From contig LBMP01000001.1 of assembly GCA_001184205.1 (NCBI GenBank), forward strand, positions 1,082,001 to 1,146,000: 64,000 nucleotides of DNA. The letters run 5' to 3'. The position numbers and the translations under genes were made by a program. Below the pieces are notes generated by a model. It was not told the DNA's origin, searched no databases, and saw only the letters and a program-made list of their open reading frames with translations. Origin of the DNA: Desulfocarbo indianensis (GTDB lineage: Bacteria > Desulfobacterota > Desulfarculia > Desulfarculales > Desulfarculaceae). Of the stretch, positions 35,121 through 44,099 are shown piece after piece (position 1 is the first letter of the stretch; the number at the start of each line of letters is the position of its first letter).

Positions 35121-35636
35121 ATGGCCCTTTTGACCATACGCACATATCCCGACCCGGTTTTGGCCAAGACTTGCAAGGAAGTGGACTCGGTCCAGCGCCC
35201 CTTGCTGGAGCTTGCCGAGAGCATGGCCGAAACCATGTATGACGGCGACCGGGGCATCGGCCTGGCCGCGCCCCAGGTGGGCGAAAGCCTGCAACTGGTG
35301 GTGGTGGATTCCGATCCCGCGGGCCAGCGGGGAACTCCCCTGTTTTTGTTCAATCCCCGCGTCATCGCCAGCGAGGGCCTGGAAACGGCCGAGGAAGGCT
35401 GCCTCTCCCTGCCCGACCACTTCGCCCAGGTGGAGCGCGCCACCAAGCTGGTGGTGCAGGCTTTGGACCGCGAGGGCAAGCCCATCATGGTGGAGGCCAG
35501 CGGGCTTTTGGCCCGTTGCATTCAACACGAGCTTGATCACCTGCAAGGGCGGCTGCTCTTGGATTACGTCAGCCCCCTCAAAAGAGCCCTTTACCGCAAG
35601 CGGCGCATCAAGGAACTCAAAAAGGCGACAGAGTGA
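35121..35636 (+). CDS. def: Peptide deformylase
   Basis: A 171-residue metalloenzyme that removes the formyl group from nascent N-terminal methionine. Motifs: GIGLAAPQVG, EEGCLSLPDHF (Cys94 region) and QHELDHLQGRL (residues 135-143), which are the three metal-binding boxes. Length fits the family. AAGGA lies five bases before the ATG. It is first of a coupled def-fmt-rsmB operon: def and fmt overlap by four bases (GTGA), which matches the usual pairing of deformylation with formylation. Confidence 0.96.
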   Translation: MALLTIRTYPDPVLAKTCKEVDSVQRPLLELAESMAETMYDGDRGIGLAAPQVGESLQLVVVDSDPAGQRGTPLFLFNPRVIASEGLETAEEGCLSLPDHFAQVERATKLVVQALDREGKPIMVEASGLLARCIQHELDHLQGRLLLDYVSPLKRALYRKRRIKELKKATE

Positions 35637-36580
35637 AGCGCCTGAAGCTTATCTTCATGGGCACGCCCGCCATAGCCGTGCCCGCCCTCCTCGCCCTTAA
35701 AGACGCCGGCCACCGCCTGGCCGCCGTGGTGACCCAGCCGGACCGCCCGGCCGGGCGGGGCCGCCAGCTCCTGCGCTGCCCGGTGGCCGAGACCGCCCAG
35801 GGGCTGGGCCTGAAGCTCTGGCAGCCCGAGAGGATATCTTCGATCACTCAAGAGTTGCGCTCCTTGGAGGCGGACGCGGCCTGCGTCATGGCCTTTGGCC
35901 AGCTCATACCCAAAAGCCTTTTGGAGGCCTTCCCCCTGGGCTGCGTCAACCTGCACACCTCCCTGCTGCCCGAGCTGCGCGGGGCCGCCCCCATCAACTG
36001 GGCCATCATCCAGGGCAACAAGCGCACCGGCGTCACCAGCATGCTCATGGATCAGGGCCTGGACACCGGGGCCATCCTCTTGCAGCAGGCCACGGAGATC
36101 GGTCCCCAGGAAACCGCGGGCGGCCTGGCCGAACGCTTGGCCTCCCTGGGCGCGGCCCTCCTGGCCCGCACCATGGAGGAGCTGGCCGCGGGCAAGCTGG
36201 CGCCCAGGCCCCAGGACGATGACCGCGCCACCTATGCCCATCGTTTGCAGAAGTCCGACGGCCTGGTGGATTGGAGCCGTCCCGCCGCGCAACTGGACTG
36301 GCTGGTGCGCGGCCTGGACCCCTGGCCCAGCGCCTTCACCAATATGGCCGGCCAGCCCCTGCGCCTGTTCGCGCCCACCGCTTTCATGGATATCGCGCCG
36401 CCGGCCGAGCCCGGCAGCCTGATATCGCCTCCCGACGGCAACGAGGATTTCATGTGGGTGGCCTGCGGCCGGGGGGCCCTGGGCCTGGGAGAGGTGCAGG
36501 CGGCGGGCAAGCGCCGCATGGCGGCCGGCGATTTTCTGCGCGGAGCCCGCTTGGGTCCGGGCGATCGCCTGGGGCGCTGA
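35633..36580 (+). CDS. fmt: Methionyl-tRNA formyltransferase
   Basis: A 315-residue enzyme that formylates initiator Met-tRNA using 10-formyl-tetrahydrofolate. It starts MKRLKLIFMGTPAIAVPALL, has the catalytic segment NLHTSLLPELRGAAPINWAI, and ends with a C-terminal OB-like domain. The catalytic Asn/His/Asp pattern is present (NLH and GLDTG). It starts at GTG in an overlap with the def stop and ends in a TGATG overlap with rsmB, so the three genes are translationally coupled. Confidence 0.95.
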   Translation: MKRLKLIFMGTPAIAVPALLALKDAGHRLAAVVTQPDRPAGRGRQLLRCPVAETAQGLGLKLWQPERISSITQELRSLEADAACVMAFGQLIPKSLLEAFPLGCVNLHTSLLPELRGAAPINWAIIQGNKRTGVTSMLMDQGLDTGAILLQQATEIGPQETAGGLAERLASLGAALLARTMEELAAGKLAPRPQDDDRATYAHRLQKSDGLVDWSRPAAQLDWLVRGLDPWPSAFTNMAGQPLRLFAPTAFMDIAPPAEPGSLISPPDGNEDFMWVACGRGALGLGEVQAAGKRRMAAGDFLRGARLGPGDRLGR

Positions 36581-37917
36581 TGGACTCCCGCCGGGCGGCT
36601 TTCCGGGTGCTCCTGGACCTGGAGCAAACCCCCAAACGCCTTGAAAAGCTATTGGACCGGGAGCTGAGCCGCTCGGGGGCCGCGCCGGAGCGCGACCGGG
36701 CCCTGGCCGTGAACCTGGTCTACACGGTCTTGCGCCACCGTTTGGCCCTGGATCATCTCATAGGCGGATTCGTCAGCCGCCCCCTGGAAAAACTGGACCC
36801 CGCCGTTTTGACCGTGCTGCGCCTGGCCGCCGCCGAGATAACCCGGCTGCGCACCCCGGACCACGCGGCGGTGCACGCGGCGGTGGAACTGGCCAAGGCC
36901 ACCCCGGCCCGGCGGGGCCAGGGCCTCATCAACGGAGCCCTGCGGGCGCTGGCCAGGGGCTGGGCCCAGGTGGAGCCGCCCGGCCCGCCCGGCTCGGCCC
37001 AGCGCCTGGCGGTTGAATACTCCCATCCCCTGTGGCTGGTGGAGGAGCTCTTGTCCCTGCTGCCCGCCGGGGAGGTGGCCGCCTGGCTGCAAGCCGACCA
37101 AAAGGAGCCGCCCCATGCGCTGCGGGTGAACACCCTTAAGGCCACGGTGGAGGAGGCGACCGAGCTGCTGGCCGGCGCGGCGCAGGCGATCGCTCCCCAC
37201 CCCCTGGCTCCGGAATCCCTTACGCTCGGCGGGGTGCAGGGTCCGGCCCGCGATCTGCCCGGTTTCAAGCAGGGCCTGTGGCAGGCCCAGGACCCGGGAG
37301 CCAGCGCCTTGAGCCGCCTTTTGGGGGCGGGACCCGGCATGCGGGTGTTGGACCTCTGCGCCGGGGCCGGCGGCAAGACCGGGCACCTGGCCGCGCTCAT
37401 GGAGAACCAGGGCGAGTTATTGGCGGTGGAGCCCTCTCAGGGACGGGCGCGGGGCCTGGAGCACAACCTGAAGCGCCTGGGCGTGACCTGCGCCCAGGTG
37501 CTGCGCCGGGACGGACGCAGCCTGGCGCGCGACGTGGGCTTGTTCGACCGGGTGCTCGTTGACGCGCCCTGCGCCGGCCTGGGCGTGGCGGGCCGCCGGC
37601 CGGACGTGCGCTGGCGGCGGCAGCCGGAGGACGCGGCCCGCCTGGCCGTATTGCAGCTGGAATTGTGCCGGGCCGGGGCGCGGCTCCTCAAGCCGGGCGG
37701 AGCCCTGCTTTATTGCACCTGCACCGTGACCAGGGCCGAGAACCAGGAGGTGGCCGCCGCTCTCCTGGCCGCGGAGCCGGAGCTGAGCCTGAGCTGGGAT
37801 TTGGAGGCCGCCGGCCCCAGCGCCCTGGCCATCGGCCAGGACGGCTATTTTCGCAGCATGCCCCATGTGCATCTATGCGACGCCTTCTTCGCGGTGCGGT
37901 TTAAGAAGGCGGTTTAG
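36580..37917 (+). CDS. rsmB: 16S rRNA (cytosine-967-C5) methyltransferase RsmB
   Basis: A 445-residue enzyme. The N-terminal NusB-like domain (residues 1-140, RAAFRVLLDLEQTPKRLEKLLDRELS) is followed by the SAM-dependent methyltransferase with MRVLDLCAGAGGKTGHLAAL, DRVLVDAPCAGLGV and LLYCTCTVTRAENQEV, which contain the two catalytic cysteines of the Nol1/Nop2/Sun family. It would methylate C967 of 16S rRNA. Its ATG shares the TGATG overlap with fmt, as in many bacteria. Confidence 0.94.
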   Translation: MDSRRAAFRVLLDLEQTPKRLEKLLDRELSRSGAAPERDRALAVNLVYTVLRHRLALDHLIGGFVSRPLEKLDPAVLTVLRLAAAEITRLRTPDHAAVHAAVELAKATPARRGQGLINGALRALARGWAQVEPPGPPGSAQRLAVEYSHPLWLVEELLSLLPAGEVAAWLQADQKEPPHALRVNTLKATVEEATELLAGAAQAIAPHPLAPESLTLGGVQGPARDLPGFKQGLWQAQDPGASALSRLLGAGPGMRVLDLCAGAGGKTGHLAALMENQGELLAVEPSQGRARGLEHNLKRLGVTCAQVLRRDGRSLARDVGLFDRVLVDAPCAGLGVAGRRPDVRWRRQPEDAARLAVLQLELCRAGARLLKPGGALLYCTCTVTRAENQEVAAALLAAEPELSLSWDLEAAGPSALAIGQDGYFRSMPHVHLCDAFFAVRFKKAV

Positions 37918-37932
37918 GCCGGGGGGGGAAGC

Positions 37933-38721
37933 ATGGAGCCTAAAATATCGGAATTCTCTTATGGCTATGCCTTGACCGAGGAATTGGCCAATTGGCCGGG
38001 CGCGGAGCTGTCGGCTTATCCGCTGTTCCCTTCGCTTAACGCGGAAGGAAGGCTCGGCTATGACCTCAGGTTGATATACGGTTCGGTGCCTTTGTTCCTG
38101 CAATTCAAGCTGTCGCATTTGATGGTCAGAAGCTACGTCAAGGAAGTGCTCGATTGCGGCATGCAAGAGCCCCTGTTCAGGTTTTATCTGCACGCGACGC
38201 GGCATTCCAGGCAGCACCCCACCTTGCTGGACCTGGAGGTGGGCGCGGGCAATTTGGTCTACTACGCGGCTCCCGCCTTTCACGAAGGACATGAACTGAA
38301 CGAGTTCTATTTGCGTAAAAAGGTGTTTTGGAATTCTTGTTTTGTGCCGCCCAGCTCCATCGGCAGGCTTCCCGACGACGAACGGCATTCCGTGGGCTTC
38401 AAGTCGCCCTGGGATAATAAGATATGCGTCTGCTCGGAATCGTTCGTCAGGGAGGGCGCTTTTTCCGCCGAAGCGCTGTTGGTAAATTTAGAAGGCAAGT
38501 TGGAGAACGAAGCCGGGCTGATATCGAATGAAGATAAGTTAAGGCACTTTGAAAAAACCATTTTTGAGATATTGCTGAAAAATAATCCGATTCAGGAAAT
38601 CCTAGCGGAGCAAGCCACGGTTGCCGAGCGCCCATTAAGACCTGATTTGCCCACCATAGCGTTTCTTTTGAAGACGGTGGTGGGTTGCGAATTGTTTTTC
38701 GTGAAAAGAAGCCCGCGATAG
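37933..38721 (+). CDS. Hypothetical protein, no recognised family
   Basis: A 262-residue soluble protein starting at an ATG with GGGGGG upstream, 15 bases after rsmB. Its codon use is less GC-rich than its neighbours, especially in the second half (residues 190-262, with ENEAGLISNEDKLRHFEKTIFEILLKNNPIQ). Visible features: a mixed alpha/beta N-terminus with FRFYLHATRHSRQHPTLLDLEVGAG, cysteines in NSCFVPP and KICVCSE, and no signal peptide. It could be a transferred insert that rides on the operon. No function is proposed. Confidence 0.7.
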   Translation: MEPKISEFSYGYALTEELANWPGAELSAYPLFPSLNAEGRLGYDLRLIYGSVPLFLQFKLSHLMVRSYVKEVLDCGMQEPLFRFYLHATRHSRQHPTLLDLEVGAGNLVYYAAPAFHEGHELNEFYLRKKVFWNSCFVPPSSIGRLPDDERHSVGFKSPWDNKICVCSESFVREGAFSAEALLVNLEGKLENEAGLISNEDKLRHFEKTIFEILLKNNPIQEILAEQATVAERPLRPDLPTIAFLLKTVVGCELFFVKRSPR

Positions 38722-38836
38722 CTTGGCCCTGAGCGCGGCCAATACCTGACTGGCGTTTGCAGGTAAGCGTTAAAGGTTCTTATGGCGTCTACTTCACATC
38801 GTGCGGTGCGCGCCGTTTCCCACGGGATGATTGGCC

Positions 38837-39121
38837 ATGGACCCTGACGAGCCCATTGTGCTGCCCATAGACGGGGTGCTGGATCTGCACACCTTTCAGC
38901 CCAAGGAGATAAAGCCGCTGTTGCGGGACTACGTGGAAGCCTGCCTGGAGGAGGGCATATACGAGCTGCTCATCATCCACGGCAAGGGCCAGGGGGTGCT
39001 GCGGCGCCTGGTGCACAGCGCCCTGGAGAAGATGCCGGAGGTGGAGTCCTTCAATCTGGCGGACGAGGCCAGCGGCGGCTGGGGGGCCACCCAGGCGCGC
39101 CTGAAAGCGCCGAGTAAATAG
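38837..39121 (+). CDS. Small Smr-domain protein
   Basis: A 94-residue protein that is essentially one Smr domain: LDLHTFQPKEIKPLLRDYV, then ELLIIHGKGQGVLRRLVHSAL with the HGKGxG loop. Smr domains act as nucleases or nicking enzymes on nucleic acids (in MutS2) or on stalled-ribosome mRNA. This is a stand-alone form. ATG 38837 is chosen over the upstream TTG. Upstream genes run in the same direction but 115 bases away. Confidence 0.87.
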   Translation: MDPDEPIVLPIDGVLDLHTFQPKEIKPLLRDYVEACLEEGIYELLIIHGKGQGVLRRLVHSALEKMPEVESFNLADEASGGWGATQARLKAPSK

Positions 39122-39306
39122 GCCGGCCGCGTTTTACTTGGCGCGGGCTTCATGATATACAGACTGGGCGGCCCTGGGGCCGGCGCGGCCAAGCGATTGA
39201 TATGGCGGCATAAGTACTTGGCCGCTTGGCGCGGGGCCGAGAAAGCCCCGGCGGCGCGGTTTCAATGACTCACCCATAAGATATCCTGGCGGCAAGGAGA
39301 TAAGCC

Positions 39307-39984
39307 ATGGTTCAAATAGCGCCTTCGATTCTTTCCGCGGATTTCTCCCGCCTGGCCGAGGAGATTCAAGCGGTGGCGGAGGCCGGGGCCGACCTGTTGC
39401 ACGTGGACGTGATGGACGGCCATTTCGTGCCCAACCTCACCTTCGGGCCGCCGGTCATCAAGGCCATCCGCAAGGTCACCGACCTGCCTTTCGACGTGCA
39501 TCTCATGATCTCCAACCCGGACAACTACCTGGAGGACTACGCCGAGGCCGGGGCCGACTACATCGGGGTGCACGCCGAGGTGTGTCCGCACTTGAACCGC
39601 ACCCTCACCCGCATCGCCGAGCTGGGCAAGAAGCCGGTGGTGGTCCTCAATCCCCACACGCCGCTGTGCGCCATCGAAAACGTGCTGGACCAGGTCTCCA
39701 TGGTGCTGATCATGAGCGTGAACCCCGGTTTCGGCGGGCAGAAGTTCATCCCCGGCTCGGTGGAAAAGGTGGCCGAGCTGCACGCCATGATAAGCCGGCG
39801 CGGGCTTACCCTGCCCATCCAGGTGGACGGCGGCGTCCAGGCCGACACCATAGGGCCGGTGGCCGCGGCGGGAGCCAGGGTGTTCGTCTCCGGCTCCGGC
39901 GTGTTCGGCCATGCCCAGGGCTACCGCGCGGCCATGGAGGAAATGCGGGAGCGGGCCCGGGAGTACGTTCGCCAGGGCGGCTAG
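39307..39984 (+). CDS. rpe: Ribulose-phosphate 3-epimerase
   Basis: A 225-residue TIM-barrel enzyme interconverting ribulose 5-phosphate and xylulose 5-phosphate in the pentose phosphate and Calvin pathways. Motifs: [56 protein letters not shown] and QVDGGVQ, all active-site segments. The start has an ideal AAGGAG upstream. A VanZ-like gene follows after three bases, so the two are probably co-transcribed. Confidence 0.96.
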   Translation: MVQIAPSILSADFSRLAEEIQAVAEAGADLLHVDVMDGHFVPNLTFGPPVIKAIRKVTDLPFDVHLMISNPDNYLEDYAEAGADYIGVHAEVCPHLNRTLTRIAELGKKPVVVLNPHTPLCAIENVLDQVSMVLIMSVNPGFGGQKFIPGSVEKVAELHAMISRRGLTLPIQVDGGVQADTIGPVAAAGARVFVSGSGVFGHAQGYRAAMEEMRERAREYVRQGG

Positions 39985-39987
39985 AGG

Positions 39988-40500
39988 ATGCAACGCGACG
40001 CGGCTCTGTTCGGCTTTTGGCTGGCCCTGTTGGGCACCTGTCTCCACCTGGGCCCCCTGGTGCGGCATTGGTTCGAGGGAGCCAGCGCGGTTTGGGCCGG
40101 CGGATTTCTGCTCTTGAGCGCCGCCCTGGCGGCTGTCTGGGCCGGCGGGCGAATCCGCCGGCTGGCGCCGCAACGCCGGCTCCCGGCGGCGCTTTTTCTG
40201 GCCTTCACCGCCTTGGGCCTGGCGCTCCTGGCTTGGCTGCAACCCATGCTCATCGAACGCACCCACCTGCTGCTCTACGGCGTGCTGGGGGTATTGGCCT
40301 GGCGGCTCCTGGCCCATTGGCGGCGGGGCGGGCCAAGGCTCTTGGGGGCCGTGCTCTTGGCCGCCTTGGTGGGGTTGCTGGACGAACTGGGCCAGGGTCT
40401 GCACCCCGAGCGCATGTTCGACTGGCGGGACGTGGGCACCAACGCGGCGGCGGCGGCCCTGACCGCGCTGGCCGCCTGGCGTCTGCGGATAGCGGCCTGA
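39988..40500 (+). CDS. VanZ-like membrane protein
   Basis: A 170-residue protein with four or five membrane helices (LFGFWLALLGTCLHLGPLV, GGFLLLSAALAAVWAG, LLLYGVLGVLAWRLLA, LLGAVLLAALVGLLDE) and the VanZ-like ending DELGQGLHPERMFDWRDVGTNAAAA. The family is widespread and, outside teicoplanin resistance, its function is unknown. The gene sits three bases after rpe and is followed by a terminator. Confidence 0.84.
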   Translation: MQRDAALFGFWLALLGTCLHLGPLVRHWFEGASAVWAGGFLLLSAALAAVWAGGRIRRLAPQRRLPAALFLAFTALGLALLAWLQPMLIERTHLLLYGVLGVLAWRLLAHWRRGGPRLLGAVLLAALVGLLDELGQGLHPERMFDWRDVGTNAAAAALTALAAWRLRIAA

Positions 40501-40503
40501 AAA

Positions 40504-40534
40504 AAGAGCGCCCTCCCCGGGAGAGCGCTCTTTC
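40504..40534. terminator. Bidirectional Rho-independent terminator
   Basis: AAAGAGCGC and GCGCTCTTT form a 9-bp stem with a GC-rich loop, A-rich on one side and T-rich on the other. It serves the convergent rpe-vanZ and DUF1573 transcripts. Confidence 0.85.
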
Positions 40535-40557
40535 GCATCAGTATCTAAGGGCCGGAC

Positions 40558-41547
40558 CTAGCGCACCACGCCCTTTAAGCGAATCTTGTATATCTTATTG
40601 GAAGCCTGAATGCTCAGAGTTTCGTTGAAGGGCCCCTTGGGCAGGTTTTCCACCTTGGGGGTTATGTCCAGCATAAGCTGCTCGCCGGCTTCGGTCCAAT
40701 CTTCCTTTATCTCGAAGTAGTCGCGGTTGTAGTCCAGCTTGGTGATCTTGAGCTGGGGAGCGCAGGCGCGCTTGACCAGCACCGAGCGGCTCAAGGGCTT
40801 CACTCCCTTTATCAGGGCGCCGAAAAACAGGTCATGGGGCTGGGCGGTGAAAGGCCCGCGCACCTCCACCACCGCAAAAAGGCTGACCTTGCTGGAGCCC
40901 GGCACCACCAGGAACACGGGGCCGGCGAACTCCACGGGCTCCTCGGCCTTGGCGGTCAGGGTGAGCTCGTATTTTCTGCCGCCGGGCAGGGCCTTGAGGC
41001 TGGCGTCCAGGTAGTCCTTCATGGGGTTTTCCACGGCGGCGATCATGAGGGGCTTGCCTTCCGGGTCACCCAGAATCACCTTGGCGGAGATTTTTTCGCC
41101 CAGGCAGCCGATCACTTCTATGCGCCGGCCCTCGCGGCCCTCCAGCTCGATGCGGCTTTTGGTTTCGCCCACCATCACCAGGGTGGCGAAGGGCTGGGAG
41201 GAGTCATTGGAGGCCACCACCGCCGTTTTGCGGAAAGCGCCGGTGATGCCGGTGGTGTCCAGTTCCAGGGTTATGACGCCCTTCTCGCCGGGCAAGGTGA
41301 TTTTCTGAAATTTGGCCACGGTGCAGCCGCAGGAGGGGCTGACCTTGTCGATTATGAGATTGAGATCGCCCTGGTTGGTGAAGGTGAAGTTGGCGATCTG
41401 GGGAACGCCTTCCTTTACGTTGCGGAAAACCACTTCCGTGGAATCGAAGACCATCTTGGGGCCGGCCGCGGCGGAGGGAGCCCAAAGGGCGGCGGAACCC
41501 AGCAGCAGGGTGAAAACCAGCAATAAAACGCATAGCGGCCTGGACAT
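40558..41547 (-). CDS. Exported DUF1573-domain protein
   Basis: A 329-residue protein with a signal peptide (LCVLLLVFTLLLGSAALWAPSAAA). The first domain is DUF1573 (about residues 35-130: EVVFRNVKEGVPQIANFTFTNQGDLNLIIDKVSPSCGCTVAKF), an immunoglobulin-like fold with an SCGC pair. A second beta-rich region follows. DUF1573 proteins are common exported proteins of unknown role. The start has GGGAGG four bases upstream. Monocistronic, convergent with the rpe operon. Confidence 0.86.
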   Translation of the reverse strand: MSRPLCVLLLVFTLLLGSAALWAPSAAAGPKMVFDSTEVVFRNVKEGVPQIANFTFTNQGDLNLIIDKVSPSCGCTVAKFQKITLPGEKGVITLELDTTGITGAFRKTAVVASNDSSQPFATLVMVGETKSRIELEGREGRRIEVIGCLGEKISAKVILGDPEGKPLMIAAVENPMKDYLDASLKALPGGRKYELTLTAKAEEPVEFAGPVFLVVPGSSKVSLFAVVEVRGPFTAQPHDLFFGALIKGVKPLSRSVLVKRACAPQLKITKLDYNRDYFEIKEDWTEAGEQLMLDITPKVENLPKGPFNETLSIQASNKIYKIRLKGVVR

Positions 41548-41690
41548 GAGTCCTCCCTTCAGGCATTTATATTGGTGCGCAGGGCTTTGAACAGCTTCCC
41601 GCTTCGGGAGGCGGGCCGGCCCGTCGCCCCCACGGGCTCAAGGCAAAAACTATCACAAGGATTTTAAGTAGTCCAGGAGGCACAGCGAAG

Positions 41691-42353
41691 ATGGCCGCGG
41701 CCAATAAATCCACCACCCAGCGATGGGAAATGCCCTACACCCGCATTTATCTTTGGCGGCATCCGGAGGTGCTGGGCAGCGACGATGGCAAGTTCTGGGG
41801 ACAAAGCGACGTGGGGCTCACCAGAAAAGGCAAGGAGCAGCAAAAGGCGGTGGCGCGCTACATGGCGCATCGCAGGGTGACCGCCGTTTATTGCAGCGAT
41901 TTGCAGCGCACCCGCCTGGTGGCGGAAGCGGTCTCCCGTTCCTTCAAACCGCGCAGGCAGGTGATCGCGCTCAGCCAGTTTCGCGAGCTGCACCTGGGCG
42001 AGTGGGAGGGCATGAGCTACCAGGAGATTGACCAAAAATATCCGGGCGAACTGGCCAGACGGGCCGAGGATTTGACCAATTTCCGCATCGCCGGCGGCGA
42101 ATCCTTGCAGGATTTGGCCGACCGGGTGATACCGGCCTTTCAGGACTTGGTGGCCGACAACCAGGGCGGCAGGATCTGCGTGGTGGCCCACGCCGGGGTC
42201 AACCGGGTCATCTTGGCCAAGCTCATGGGCGCGCCCTTGGACCGCATCTTCCGTCTGGACCAGGCCTATGCCGCCCTCAACGTGATAGACGTGTTCCAGG
42301 ACGGCCTGCCGCTCATCCGCAACGTCAATTTCCAGCCGGCCCGGGTGGAATAA
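41691..42353 (+). CDS. Histidine phosphatase (phosphoglycerate mutase superfamily)
   Basis: A 220-residue branch 1 histidine phosphatase. The catalytic motif is RIYLWRHPEVLG, i.e. RHP instead of the usual RHG. Other conserved parts are present: VYCSDLQRTRLVAEAV, FRELHLGEWEGMSYQEI, and the second histidine in CVVAHAGVNRVIL. The active-site histidine and arginines appear intact, so activity is likely. The substrate is unknown (phospho-sugar or cobalamin intermediate are options). AGGAGG lies ten bases upstream. Confidence 0.88.
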   Translation: MAAANKSTTQRWEMPYTRIYLWRHPEVLGSDDGKFWGQSDVGLTRKGKEQQKAVARYMAHRRVTAVYCSDLQRTRLVAEAVSRSFKPRRQVIALSQFRELHLGEWEGMSYQEIDQKYPGELARRAEDLTNFRIAGGESLQDLADRVIPAFQDLVADNQGGRICVVAHAGVNRVILAKLMGAPLDRIFRLDQAYAALNVIDVFQDGLPLIRNVNFQPARVE

Positions 42354-42609
42354 AAGCGCCGCGCCCGGCTCGGGCCGGGGGACCGGGGCGCAACGCCTCT
42401 CGTGCCGCGGCCGGGGATTTTCCCGCTGGGAACCGGGCAATGGGGCGGGGTATCATGTTAAACATGAAGCTAACCGGCGCGGTTGGCCGGCGCGTCAATT
42501 AAGGGGGCGCGAAGCGCTCGCCGCCAAGCCGGGCCTGCCCGCCTGTCAGGGGATTAAATCCGCGCGCGCCAAGCGATATCGCGGCCCGAAAAACGCGGGG
42601 GAGGTGAAG

Positions 42610-43830
42610 ATGGCTGCCAAATGGTTGTTGGTTTTGACGGCGCTGGCCTGCGCGCTTTCCGCCTCGCCCTGCGGCGCGGCCCAGCGCAACAAGATCGTGT
42701 TCATCAGCGATCTGCACCTCAACGTGGATGCCAGCTATTCCTGGCTGTATGAGCACGCCGGAGATTTATCCAGTTTTCTCGGGAAGCTATATAATCGGGC
42801 CGACGTGGCGGAGCTGGTGATCCTGGGCGATTTGGTGGACGATTGGGTGTGCCCGGTGAAAAATGCGCCCAACAGCTTTGCGGACGTATTGTCCGCCCCG
42901 CACAATGCGGGAATCGTCACCGCCCTGAAGGCGCTTTGCGCCAAGGAGGAGATAAAGGTCACCTACGTGGTGGGCAACCACGACCTGCTATCCTATCAGG
43001 ACGAAAACCGGACGGTGCTGGAAGACACCTTTCCCGGCATGGCCATCATCTCCGAAGCGCCCGGCCTGGGCTCCTATAGCAAGGATTCGGTGATATGGGC
43101 CGAGCACGGCCACCGCTACACCATGTTCAACGCCCCAGACGTTTGGAGCCGTTCCGGCAGCCAGCTTCCCCTGGGCTATTTCATTTCCCGCCTGGCGGCC
43201 TCCGCCTCCATTAGCAGCGGCAAGGTGGTCAACACCCCCGACCTCCTGGACCAATACGTCAAGTATCCGGCCCAGACCATGAGCCAGGAGGCCCAGGGCG
43301 AAGCCAGCGCCATCTGGGACGACGCCTTTGTCGTCGCCGTGTTCAACGCCATAGCCCTGGGCACCGGCCATTGGCCCTGGAACCGTTTCCGCATGAGGGG
43401 CTTGGACGGCTATGACGGCGACCCTTCGGTGGAAGGCGTGGCCTTCACCTTTGACGGCATCGTTTCCGGCTGGCCCTCCCGCCAGGATCGGGTCACGCCG
43501 GTGGAGGCCATCTGGAACGACCTGGGGCACCTGACCAGCGCCGCCAACCTGATTTTCGAGATGCCCGACTTCCTGAAAGACAAATACCCGTTCACGCCGC
43601 GCATAATCCTTTTCGGCCACACCCATCAGGCCGAGTTCCAATATCACTCCGGCCCGGAGGAAACCATCTACGTGAACACCGGCACCTGGATCGACGGCAA
43701 GCCCATGACCTGGGCGGAGATAGAGATCAGCCCGGCCGGCGGCGGCGACAAGGTTTATCAGGTGTCGCTCTGGTATTACGGGGAAACAACGCCCCGCCAC
43801 AGCGGGACCATCGTGGCCGCGGCCAATTAG
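42610..43830 (+). CDS. Exported calcineurin-type metallophosphoesterase
   Basis: A 406-residue protein with a signal peptide (WLLVLTALACALSASPCGAA) and a metallophosphoesterase fold: FISDLHLN, ILGDLVDDW, VGNHDLLS, and GHTHQAEF near the C-terminus, giving the two-metal ligand set. It should hydrolyse phosphate esters in the periplasm; the substrate is unknown. Large insertions in the middle (residues 170-320) with WPWNRFRMRGLDGYDG set it apart from simple phosphodiesterases. GGGAGG precedes ATG 42610. Confidence 0.87.
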   Translation: MAAKWLLVLTALACALSASPCGAAQRNKIVFISDLHLNVDASYSWLYEHAGDLSSFLGKLYNRADVAELVILGDLVDDWVCPVKNAPNSFADVLSAPHNAGIVTALKALCAKEEIKVTYVVGNHDLLSYQDENRTVLEDTFPGMAIISEAPGLGSYSKDSVIWAEHGHRYTMFNAPDVWSRSGSQLPLGYFISRLAASASISSGKVVNTPDLLDQYVKYPAQTMSQEAQGEASAIWDDAFVVAVFNAIALGTGHWPWNRFRMRGLDGYDGDPSVEGVAFTFDGIVSGWPSRQDRVTPVEAIWNDLGHLTSAANLIFEMPDFLKDKYPFTPRIILFGHTHQAEFQYHSGPEETIYVNTGTWIDGKPMTWAEIEISPAGGGDKVYQVSLWYYGETTPRHSGTIVAAAN

Positions 43831-44099
43831 GCGCTTTTTGCCTTAGAGCCTTGGGTAGCCCAGCATCAGGCCTTGGACGAGGACCAGATGAAGCGGCGGG
43901 CGAACTTGGCTCGGCCGCGAGACGGGCGCGGGGCCGAGACGCCGATGATCGTTCGAAGGGGCCACGGGCCAGCGGAGAAGCGGACGGCTGGTTCGCCTTG
44001 CCGGGGCTGGGGCCTTGGCGGGCTATAAGCCTGTCGTGGAAATCCGGGCGGACGATGTTTGTAGAGAGAAGGCCAGCTTGAGGGATATGGCGCGACAGG

